A DNA stretch of 61,092 nucleotides from Ruminococcus sp. (GTDB lineage Bacteria > Bacillota > Clostridia > Oscillospirales > Ruminococcaceae): NCBI GenBank assembly GCA_017441505.1, contig JAFRXL010000027.1, positions 1 to 61,092 of the forward strand, written 5' to 3'. Below the pieces are notes generated by a model that had not been told where the DNA came from, searched no databases, and saw only the letters and a program-made list of their open reading frames with translations. Both the position numbers and the translations under genes were made by a program. Shown piece by piece: positions 53,881 through 61,092 of the stretch (position 1 is the first letter of the stretch; the number at the start of each line of letters is the position of its first letter).

Positions 53881-55952
53881 CAGAGCCTCCTTATCCTGTA
53901 TCCGCCTTTTTCCGGCAGTTTTATCTCGAAATTATTCATACTGTCCTCACGCTTTTTGTCCAGATATATCACTTCATAATTTGCACCAATATCCTTTGCT
54001 GAGGAAGAGCTTCCGTATATCACCAGCAGGTCTGTATCATCAGGCACGTCATCCTCACTGACTGATGCAGGTGCAAATACTATCTTCCGTCCGTCATATT
54101 CGATACTCAGCAGCTTATTCTCATACCTGACAGTGTGATGAGGCGACTCTAAAATATATCCCTCGTCACCATAGCATATTACCGGTTTATCGCCGTATAT
54201 GGATGTATCGCCTGCCATTATCCATGAAGTGTTATCATTTATATCAAGCTCATGTAAATATGCTGAGTACTGCGAATGTACCTTTTGAGTGAGCACGACT
54301 GTATCAATATCATCGATAGCATTCTCGGTCAGGTACTTATGTACATATTCCGGAGATTTATAATTGCCGCTGAGGTCGACTATATCAGTTTCACCTTTAT
54401 ATGTTATCACTATCGCACTGTTGCTTCCCTTGCCAAGCTCAGCGATAACAAATGTATCGTACATTCTTGCTCCGTACAGAGCTGATACAAGCATCACTGC
54501 TCCGAACGAAAATGCAGCAGAGAAACCTGTGATATGACGCTTCTGAAATATAATATGGACTAATATGACTGCACAGAAAAGTCCGAATGCAGCGTTCATG
54601 ACCCTTTCGCTTCCGCATGAAAAGTATATCCCATTTATCTTACTCAGCCTGTCTGTCAAAAAGGTCACGGTACTAAGACAAAGGTCAGCAAACCAAAGCA
54701 CAGGCAGCACTCCAAACGAAATGACGTACAATGCCCCCGCTATAAGTGATGCTGAGCATAACGGAAGCAGTAAAATATTTGTTATCGGTGATATGAGCGA
54801 TGTTTCGCCAAAATATTTCATGCTGAACGGCATTATGAACAACATAGTGCAGAGCATGATAATGAAGCTTTTCCACACACGCTGAATAATAGTCTTTGTT
54901 TCAAACTTTGCCGTCATATACGGTCCCCAGACTCCTATCCCGAATGTTCCGGCAATAGACAGTATAAAGCCACGGCTGTATATGCAGTCCGGATCAAAAA
55001 CAGCTATCAACAGCACCGAAACTGCAAGCGAATTAAAGGTATCATTCTGCCTTCGGAAGATACCGGCAGCATAAACAAAATTCATCATTATTGCTGCTCT
55101 TACAGCTGACAAAGGCACGTCCGCCATTAATATGAACAATGCAGTAATGAGGTCGGTAACGATCAGAGAGTATGCTCTTTTCATCCTGAGCAGACCTAAT
55201 ATCCTCATTATTACAATGGCTATGATCGAGATATGAAGTCCCGATACAGCAAGGATATGACCTATTCCGCACCGATACAGACTTCGCTTCACGCTCTCGT
55301 CCATATTCTGCTTAACTCCGAAAAGCATACCTGCAAGGAAGTCGCCGTTTTCGTCACCAAGCTGAATACGAAGCTCCGAGATAACCTTATCACGGTACTC
55401 CATAAGAGCATTTTTCAGTTTATTGCTATTATTGTGGACTACCTCTGTTCCCTTTGCAGACTCTATCCTGAGGTATATTCCATCCGACTTATAATAGCTT
55501 TCACTGTCAAAAAGGTAGTCACCCTCCGGTACTGAGAATATACAGTCCTTGACTGTGATCGTATCGCCGTACTTAACGCTGAGGTCGGATGTATAAAAGC
55601 TTACTTTAGCTTTCTGACTCTCATTGATCCTGCCTTGAAGTGTGTAGGCAGCCTTATCACCATCATAGTGTTTTATGTCTTTTACTGTTCCGCTGAACGT
55701 ACCGCTGCTGCCATTATATGCAGTGAGCTTCTTGCAGTAAAATTCATTTCTGAGCAGAGTTGCTCCGCATCCGACAGAAAAGACGGCAACAAGCAGAATT
55801 ATGTCCTTGACGGAAAAGCCGTTTTTTCTTCCTATGGTCAGTAAGAGAGCGGCTGATGCAATAAAGATGGGGATATATATTCCGGTAAAAAAGGAAGCGA
55901 AAAATAATCCCGCCATATACGCTGCCGCAGCTCCAATCATTTTTCGCTTCAT
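53880..55952 (-). CDS. comEC: ComEC/Rec2 DNA-uptake channel with degenerate C-terminal MBL domain
   Basis: 690 aa. N-terminal helices, a DUF4131 beta domain (about 90-170), then the competence domain with GILHAVSGLHISIIAI-type sequence (GIGHILAVSGLHISIIA), LSAVRAAIMMN and several helices to about 500. The C-terminal 180 residues keep the outline of the beta-lactamase fold (IAELGKGSNSAIVI...DIVDLSG), but the HxHxDH motif is missing (VVLTQKVHSQYSAYLHEL). So the nuclease function thought to degrade one strand during uptake is probably absent. Confidence 0.85.
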   Translation of the reverse strand: MKRKMIGAAAAYMAGLFFASFFTGIYIPIFIASAALLLTIGRKNGFSVKDIILLVAVFSVGCGATLLRNEFYCKKLTAYNGSSGTFSGTVKDIKHYDGDKAAYTLQGRINESQKAKVSFYTSDLSVKYGDTITVKDCIFSVPEGDYLFDSESYYKSDGIYLRIESAKGTEVVHNNSNKLKNALMEYRDKVISELRIQLGDENGDFLAGMLFGVKQNMDESVKRSLYRCGIGHILAVSGLHISIIAIVIMRILGLLRMKRAYSLIVTDLITALFILMADVPLSAVRAAIMMNFVYAAGIFRRQNDTFNSLAVSVLLIAVFDPDCIYSRGFILSIAGTFGIGVWGPYMTAKFETKTIIQRVWKSFIIMLCTMLFIMPFSMKYFGETSLISPITNILLLPLCSASLIAGALYVISFGVLPVLWFADLCLSTVTFLTDRLSKINGIYFSCGSERVMNAAFGLFCAVILVHIIFQKRHITGFSAAFSFGAVMLVSALYGARMYDTFVIAELGKGSNSAIVITYKGETDIVDLSGNYKSPEYVHKYLTENAIDDIDTVVLTQKVHSQYSAYLHELDINDNTSWIMAGDTSIYGDKPVICYGDEGYILESPHHTVRYENKLLSIEYDGRKIVFAPASVSEDDVPDDTDLLVIYGSSSSAKDIGANYEVIYLDKKREDSMNNFEIKLPEKGGYRIRRL

Positions 55953-55964
55953 ATTATTTATTCC

Positions 55965-56504
55965 TTACTTAAAGAAGAGCGGAAGCTTTTCAAGGAAGAT
56001 TATATCGTCCCTGTCAGCTGCGTCACCCTCGGCGAGGACTGCCGCTTCTCCTGCAATATTTCCCTCAGCAGCTGCTGTAAGCTTTTCAAGTGCTATAAGG
56101 GACTCACCGGTGCTTATTACGTCATCGACTAAAAGTACTTTCTTGCCCTTTAAAAGCTCAGCCTTTTCCTTAGAAAGGTAAAGTGTCTGTTCTGCTGCCG
56201 TAGTTATTGACTTTACAGTAACTGAAATAGGATCAGTCATATAAAGCTTTACGGACTTTCTTGCAACCACATAATTCTTACCGCTCTGTCTTGCCATTTC
56301 GTATGCAAGCGGTATTCCCTTTGATTCTGCTGTGAGGATCATATCGAACTCGCCGCATTTTTTCAGGAGCTCCTCTGCACAAGCCACAGTAAGCTCAACA
56401 TCAGAGAACATTATGAATGCTGCGATGTCTATCTTGTCGTTGAGCGGACAACGCATAAGCTCACGCTCAAGACCTGCTATTTTCATTTTATAGGTATCTG
56501 CCAT
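55965..56504 (-). CDS. adenine-phosphoribosyltransferase-like PRTase
   Basis: 179 aa. PRPP motif VLLVDDVISTGESLIAL at about 122-138 and ILTAESKGIPLAYEMAR. Length and layout resemble Apt and PurR-type PRTases. The start MADTYKMKIAGLERELMRC differs from typical Apt, so substrate is uncertain. 11 bp after the HIT gene. Confidence 0.82.
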   Translation of the reverse strand: MADTYKMKIAGLERELMRCPLNDKIDIAAFIMFSDVELTVACAEELLKKCGEFDMILTAESKGIPLAYEMARQSGKNYVVARKSVKLYMTDPISVTVKSITTAAEQTLYLSKEKAELLKGKKVLLVDDVISTGESLIALEKLTAAAEGNIAGEAAVLAEGDAADRDDIIFLEKLPLFFK

Positions 56505-56514
56505 TTTCTTCTCC

Positions 56515-56868
56515 TTACTCAGTCTTGCCGAGAGACTCAGGTCCCCAGCCCATTTTTACTCCTGCGAGCATATGGAAGTGGATGTGCTTTACAGTCTGAC
56601 CTGCATCATCTCCGCAGTTATTGATTATACGGAAGCTCTCAATGCCCTCGTTTTTAGCGATCTTAGCAGCTGCCTCAAAAACCTTTGCGATAAGACCTGA
56701 ATTTTCTTCAGTTACCTGATCTGCTCCGCTTATATGAGCCTTTGGTATAATAAGGTAGTGTACAGGTGCGATAGGAGCAATGTCCTTGAATGCGAAAACA
56801 AATTCATCTTCATAAACCTTTGTGCTTGGTATATCTCCGTCGATTATCTTGCAGAATAAACAGTCCAT
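56515..56868 (-). CDS. HIT-family nucleotide hydrolase (HinT-like)
   Basis: 117 aa. Cys-Cys start CLFCKIIDGDIPS and the histidine triad HIHFHMLAG. It hydrolyses aminoacyl-AMP and phosphoramidates. Start at 56868 by AAGGAG; a frame to 56886 lacks a site. The palindrome GTGACC/GGTCAC lies in the 50 bases between alaS and this gene. Confidence 0.93.
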   Translation of the reverse strand: MDCLFCKIIDGDIPSTKVYEDEFVFAFKDIAPIAPVHYLIIPKAHISGADQVTEENSGLIAKVFEAAAKIAKNEGIESFRIINNCGDDAGQTVKHIHFHMLAGVKMGWGPESLGKTE

Positions 56869-56918
56869 AATAATTCTCCTTTGCATTTTATATTTACGTG
56901 ACCGTGGTCACATATAAA

Positions 56919-59549
56919 TTACTTTATAGATCCGGCAACGATCTCTTCAGCCTGAGCAAGTGCTTCATCGATCTTAGCAATATCGCCTGCACCAGCCATA
57001 GCACTGTCAGGCTTTCCGCCGCCTTTACCGCCTGTAACAGCTGATACATTTCTGACTATCTGACCTGCATTTGCACCCTTCTTTACAGCTCCCGGTGTAC
57101 ATACGCAGAAGAATGTACCCTTTTCACCAACAGTGCCAGCAAAGAGAGCAACGATGTCCTCGCCCTTGTCCTTTACACTGTCTCCGAGCTTTCTGAGTGC
57201 ATCCGGAGCAGTACCGTCAAGTCTTGCTGCAACGAACTTAACACCGTTTATATCCTTAGCATTATCGAATAATGCTGCTGTCTTTGAATTAGCTATCTGC
57301 TGTGTAAGACTTTCTATCTTCTTGTCCTTATCCTTTGACTCAGCTGCAACTGCTGCACACTTCTCAGGAAGCTCAGTGATATTTGCAAGCTTGAGTGCCT
57401 TTGCTGATCTGATTATAGAATCCTTGAAACCGTTGAGAAGCTCAAGTACACCAAGACCGGTAACAGCCTCGATACGTCTTACTCCGGCAGCTACTGAGCT
57501 TTCGGATACTATCTTGAAAAGACCTATCTGCGAAGTATTTGATATATGAGTACCTCCGCAGAACTCTACTGACTTATCAGCTGTAACAACTCTTACGGTT
57601 GAGCCGTATTTTTCTCCGAACAGAGCCATTGCTCCGAGCTTTCTTGCTTCTTCGATAGGCATTTCCTGCATTGTTACAGGTATCGCACTCATTATCTCAG
57701 CGTTGACTATCTCTTCTACCTTTGCTATTTCTTCATCAGTCATAGCACTGAAGTGGTTGAAGTCGAAACGGCAAGCCTTCTCATTAACGAGCTGTCCAGC
57801 CTGATGAACGTGATCGCCAAGCACCTGACGGAGTGCATACTGAAGAAGGTGAGCTGTTGTATGGTTACGCATAATTGACATTCTGCGGTCTTTTTCAATT
57901 TCAGCGTATACATGGTCACCCTTTGAGATGCTTCCCTGTTCGATAGTAGCGATATGGAGGAAATGTCCCTCTGACTTGATAGTATCGTCAACAGAAGCTA
58001 TGCTTGCATCCTTGATAAGAGCACCTGTATCGCCTACCTGTCCGCCGCTTTCAGCGTAGAATGGAGTTACGTCAAGAACGATAACAACATCATCGCCCTC
58101 AACAGCAGTCTCTATCTCTGCACCGTCTTTATATATAGCAAGTACTTCTGCATCTTTAGCAGCAAAATCAGTATATCCTGTGAATATAGTTGCAGGAGCA
58201 TCTACCTTTATGCTGTTATCAGCCCATGATGAACCAGCCTTTGCAGCGTGGTCAGCTTTAGCTCTTGCTCTCTGTTCTTTAGCGAGTTCAGTAAAGCGGT
58301 CACGGTCAACTTCAAATCCCCTTTCCTCACAGATCTCGACTGTAAGGTCTATCGGGAATCCATATGTATCAGAGAGCTTGAATGCATCGTCACCTGAGAG
58401 TACTTTCTTACCCTCAGCCTTTAAAGCATCAGTGAAACCGTTGAGAAGTTCAGTACCCTTATCGATAGTCTTAGCGAAAGCCTCTTCTTCAACGCCGATT
58501 ATCTTCTTGATGTAGTCACGCTTCTCAGCGAGTTCAGGGTAAGCATCTGCATTCTCGTTGATAACAGTATCGCATACATCACAGAGGAATGGCTTTGTGA
58601 TACCTAAGAGTCTGCCGTGACGAGCTGCTCTTCTGAGGAGTCGGCGAAGAACATATCCTCTGCCCTCATTTGAAGGCATGATGCCGTCGCCGACCATGAA
58701 TGTTGTGCTTCTGATGTGGTCAGTGATAACACGGAGCGAAACGTCCTTCTTAGCGTCCTTTTTATACTCAACACCGGCAATGCGTGAAATGTGCTTCATG
58801 ATATTCTGAACAGTATCGACCTCGAAAATATTGTCAACGCCCTGCATTGCACAAGCAAGTCTTTCGAGTCCCATACCTGTATCGATATTCTTGTTCTTCA
58901 TTTCCTCATAGTGACCGTTTCCGTCACTGTCGAACTGGCTGAAAACGAGGTTCCATATCTCGATAACACGGTCTATCTCACTTGCCTGCTCGAAGTTCTC
59001 GAAAGGACCGTAAGCTTCACCACGGTCAAAATGTATCTCTGAACATGGACCGCATGGACCTGAACCGTGCTCCCAGAAGTTATCCTTCTTGCCAAGACGG
59101 ATTATTCTGTCGTGAGGGATACCGATATGGTTTTCCCAGATCTGTTCAGCCTCGTCGTCGCTTTCAAAAATAGTGATCCAAAGACGCTCAGCAGGTATCT
59201 CAAGAACCTTTGTAAGGAATTCCCAAGCCCACTCGATAGCCTCGGTCTTGAAATAGTCACCGAAAGAGAAGTTACCGAGCATCTCGAAATATGTACCGTG
59301 ACGAGCTGTCTTGCCAACGCTCTCTATATCAGGAGTTCTGATACACTTCTGACAAGTTGTAACTCTCTTGTTAGGAGGTGTAGCCTGTCCGAGGAAGAAT
59401 TTTTTCAGAGGTGCCATACCTGAGTTGATAAGAAGAAGGCTCTTATCCCCCTGAGGTACAAGTGATGCACTTGCCATTCTTGTATGATTTTTGCTTTCAA
59501 AGAAGGAAAGATACTTTTCACGAAGATCGTTAAGTCCTGTCCACTGCAT
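56919..59549 (-). CDS. alaS: alanyl-tRNA synthetase
   Basis: 876 aa, full length. Class II core from MQWTGLNDLREKYLSFFESK, motif 2 region GTYFEMLGNFSFGDYFK and SNEGRGYVLRRLLRRAARHGR. The editing domain has NHTTAHLLQYALR and CGGTHISNTSQIG zinc ligands. The C-terminal DHHA1 domain has GGKGGGKPDSAMAGAG. Preceded by a T-box leader, hence induced by uncharged tRNA-Ala. Confidence 0.97.
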   Translation of the reverse strand: MQWTGLNDLREKYLSFFESKNHTRMASASLVPQGDKSLLLINSGMAPLKKFFLGQATPPNKRVTTCQKCIRTPDIESVGKTARHGTYFEMLGNFSFGDYFKTEAIEWAWEFLTKVLEIPAERLWITIFESDDEAEQIWENHIGIPHDRIIRLGKKDNFWEHGSGPCGPCSEIHFDRGEAYGPFENFEQASEIDRVIEIWNLVFSQFDSDGNGHYEEMKNKNIDTGMGLERLACAMQGVDNIFEVDTVQNIMKHISRIAGVEYKKDAKKDVSLRVITDHIRSTTFMVGDGIMPSNEGRGYVLRRLLRRAARHGRLLGITKPFLCDVCDTVINENADAYPELAEKRDYIKKIIGVEEEAFAKTIDKGTELLNGFTDALKAEGKKVLSGDDAFKLSDTYGFPIDLTVEICEERGFEVDRDRFTELAKEQRARAKADHAAKAGSSWADNSIKVDAPATIFTGYTDFAAKDAEVLAIYKDGAEIETAVEGDDVVIVLDVTPFYAESGGQVGDTGALIKDASIASVDDTIKSEGHFLHIATIEQGSISKGDHVYAEIEKDRRMSIMRNHTTAHLLQYALRQVLGDHVHQAGQLVNEKACRFDFNHFSAMTDEEIAKVEEIVNAEIMSAIPVTMQEMPIEEARKLGAMALFGEKYGSTVRVVTADKSVEFCGGTHISNTSQIGLFKIVSESSVAAGVRRIEAVTGLGVLELLNGFKDSIIRSAKALKLANITELPEKCAAVAAESKDKDKKIESLTQQIANSKTAALFDNAKDINGVKFVAARLDGTAPDALRKLGDSVKDKGEDIVALFAGTVGEKGTFFCVCTPGAVKKGANAGQIVRNVSAVTGGKGGGKPDSAMAGAGDIAKIDEALAQAEEIVAGSIK

Positions 59550-59582
59550 AAAGATTTATCTCCTTTTGATAATATAATTAGC

Positions 59583-59805
59583 CCCAGTACGCAAAAAAAG
59601 CCCCGCCGCCAATGGGACGAAGGCTTTCGTGGTACCACCCAAATTCAAAAGAGCAAAGCTCTTTTCTCATACTCTTTAACGCAGAAATACGCTCCGGTTT
59701 TCCGGAGAGGCTCCGGGTAAGCACCTGTTTTGCACATGAAAACTCGCACCAGCCGCTTTCTCTCTGAAATGTGCTGCTGAACAGTCAGTCCCATCAAAGC
59801 CGTAC
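59583..59805 (-). promoter_or_regulatory. T-box leader of alaS
   Basis: The 13-base T-box GGGTGGTACCACG is at 59628-59640 (minus strand). It is followed by a terminator stem of AAAGCC with GGGGCTTT and seven U (59593-59627). Upstream are Stem I features AGAGAGAAAGCGG and GGTGCGAG. A GCU triplet at 59720-59722 (in GGTGCTTACC) is the likely Ala specifier. Charged tRNA-Ala leads to termination; uncharged tRNA stabilises the antiterminator. Confidence 0.9.
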
Positions 59806-59811
59806 ATTATT

Positions 59812-59839
59812 ATTATACCAGCTTTTGAGGAAATGTCAA
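59812..59839 (-). promoter_or_regulatory. alaS promoter overlapping the end of the FemAB-like gene
   Basis: TTGACA (59834-59839) and TATAAT (59812-59817), spacer 16 bp, minus strand. The boxes lie inside the last nine codons of the upstream gene, and -10 covers its stop codon. Confidence 0.7.
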
Positions 59840-60925
59840 TGGTTTTTCGTTAATTTCTTTCCTGCCGTCCAGCGAAAAATGTGCAGCTGCTTTCAGAAAC
59901 AGCTTTCTCAGACATATAACAGTCTCCACCAGATGAGAAGCTTTTCTGTCATATATCATTTTAAATTCTCCGGCATAGCCTGCTACTTCACCGCCGAAAC
60001 CGCTCTTGAACCTGTATACGCCGTAGTTCGAGTGATTTTCGTCATAGTAGTGCGGAATCCCCTGAAAATCATATACATCGCAGCCTGCATCTATAGAATC
60101 ACTTATCATAGTCCACTGCATGAGATAATTCGGCATCACCTTACGCATATGCACAGTTGAAGCTCCGTAGACATATGATGCTACTTTGCCGTATTTTACG
60201 TAAATAGCTCCGGAAAGCGGAGTACCGTCACAATAGGTCATGTAGAGTTTAGCATCATCTCCCAGATTATCAAGGAAGGCTTCAAAATAGCTCTTATCCC
60301 TCACGCAGAATCCGTCTCTTTCACCTGTCTCACGAACGAGCTCGCAGAAATCATCAAGAGCTTCTCTGCCGTATACTCTGCATTTTACACCGTGACGCTC
60401 CGCAACACGGATATTATAACGCCACTTCTTATGGAATCCTGCAAAGACATCATCCTTTGTACGTCCATAGAAATTCAGCTTGTAATTGTACTTTGACTGT
60501 ATCAGCCTGTCCTCTGAGATGTTTTTGTAAGTAAAACCTGCCGCTCTCATTTCAGCTATGGAAGCTTCGTCATTTTCAGATATAAAGGGATCACATTTAA
60601 ACTGACAAGCCCTGTGTTCGGCAGCAAGATCACGTATAGCGTCCAACAATTCCTTCAATGTATCAGTGTCGCCGAATGTAAATACCGGACCTCTCGGACA
60701 GTAAAAAAATGTTCTGCCGATAAACGGGAGTCTTTTTATAAGTATCAGTGCAGTACCTTTGATATTGCCATTTTCGTCCTTTACCGCAACTGCTTCGTGT
60801 CCCCAGCCCTCTTTAACGTCAGCCCATTTAAGTGACTGTGTGAAACTGCCGTTTTCATGTCCGCTCACAAACCTTTCGTACTCTTCTCTTTCTATATCAT
60901 TATTGAAATCTATTATAACTTTCAT
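59813..60925 (-). CDS. FemABX-like peptidyltransferase (peptidoglycan bridge)
   Basis: 370 aa with twin GNAT-like domains. Signature regions are SFTQSLKWADVKEGWGHEA, YCPRGPVFTF, FYGRTKDDVFAGFHKKWRYN and VYDFQGIPHY. Such enzymes add amino acids from charged tRNA to the lipid II side chain. Proximity to alaS (same strand, directly upstream) makes alanine a reasonable donor guess. The start has GGAGGC seven bases upstream. No terminator separates it from the alaS T-box promoter. Confidence 0.87.
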   Translation of the reverse strand: MKVIIDFNNDIEREEYERFVSGHENGSFTQSLKWADVKEGWGHEAVAVKDENGNIKGTALILIKRLPFIGRTFFYCPRGPVFTFGDTDTLKELLDAIRDLAAEHRACQFKCDPFISENDEASIAEMRAAGFTYKNISEDRLIQSKYNYKLNFYGRTKDDVFAGFHKKWRYNIRVAERHGVKCRVYGREALDDFCELVRETGERDGFCVRDKSYFEAFLDNLGDDAKLYMTYCDGTPLSGAIYVKYGKVASYVYGASTVHMRKVMPNYLMQWTMISDSIDAGCDVYDFQGIPHYYDENHSNYGVYRFKSGFGGEVAGYAGEFKMIYDRKASHLVETVICLRKLFLKAAAHFSLDGRKEINEKPLTFPQKLV

Positions 60926-60955
60926 AGTGATGCCTCCAAAGTGTTTTCTTTAAGG

Positions 60956-61092
60956 CAATACCGCACAAAGATTGTGCTGAAGATGCACCGTGAGATTTTT
61001 CGTCAGATTGTATAGAAATTCCGCAGGCATACTGACGTATGTCAAGGGATTTCTGTGCAAGATGACGGAAAATATCCAAGCAGATTCAGTAC
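60956..61092. repeat. large imperfect palindrome at the right edge, MITE- or RNA-like
   Basis: From 60973 CTGAA pairs with TTCAG at 61085-61089. GATTTTTCGTCA pairs with TGACGGAAAATATC, AGAAATTCC with GGGATTTCT, and GGCATAC with GTATGTC at the tip. Most mismatches are G-U compatible, and no ORF is present. The start GGCAATACC also occurs after the GH127 gene (16952-16960), too short to be conclusive. Probably an interspersed repeat family, cut by the window edge. Confidence 0.5.

Overview
The window looks like a chromosomal segment of a low-GC, fibre-degrading Firmicute close to Ruminococcus. Two secreted proteins carry cellulosomal dockerin modules (a GH11-type xylanase and a GH127-type arabinofuranosidase). 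Promoters are clear TTGACA/TATAAT types, Shine-Dalgarno sites are strong GGAGG types, alaS has a T-box leader, and the GDH-independent nitrogen genes (gltBD, glnN, Amt-PII) are typical of clostridia. The genus is an inference from gene content only.

Layout. 1-3.9 kb is a decayed accessory patch: a frameshifted GmrSD/DUF262 restriction gene running off the left edge, a truncated conjugation-type ATPase, a frameshifted zinc-ribbon ORF and a 24-codon gene tail. 3.9-9.8 kb holds an ADP-ribosylglycohydrolase, a possible small RNA unit, a LysR regulator with a Cys-rich upstream peptide, and a fused ABC exporter. 10-17 kb carries the dockerin enzymes, a YaiI-family protein and an alpha/beta-hydrolase/metallo-beta-lactamase fusion. 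17-32.4 kb is a divergent nitrogen block. The minus strand reads gltB-gltD-GS-like-ANTAR regulator-purF; the plus strand reads amt-PII, pyrG, glnN. Both 5' leaders contain terminators overlapped by small hexaloop hairpins whose loops have A at position 1 and G at position 4, the pattern known for ANTAR RNA targets. The ANTAR protein encoded here is therefore the natural candidate regulator. The GS-like protein in the operon lacks several GS catalytic residues and may be a sensor rather than an enzyme.

32.9-43.8 kb is a minus-strand sulfur and 2-oxoacid block: an arylacetate-CoA ligase, a four-subunit 2-oxoacid:ferredoxin oxidoreductase, a methyltransferase-mccB-mccA type cysteine operon, and a sulfonate-type ABC importer. 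Four promoters (ligase, oxidoreductase, importer, and the distant LysR gene) share a long operator-like sequence built on GTCCAAT, always with an 18-bp promoter spacer. Three short ORFs rich in Cys codons precede the LysR gene, the cysteine operon (followed there by a terminator) and the importer. This looks like ribosome-mediated cysteine sensing combined with one transcription factor, and is the most promising undescribed system in the window.

43.8-61 kb contains a 160-bp inverted-repeat element, a large secreted HExxH protein with a small downstream peptide gene, and a housekeeping run (MBL hydrolase, acylphosphatase, SDR, DHHW/MBOAT pair with altered catalytic motifs, rnmV, holA, comEC, a phosphoribosyltransferase, a HIT protein, alaS with T-box, a FemAB-like transferase). 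The right edge is a large imperfect palindrome. I saw no rRNA, tRNA or CRISPR array.
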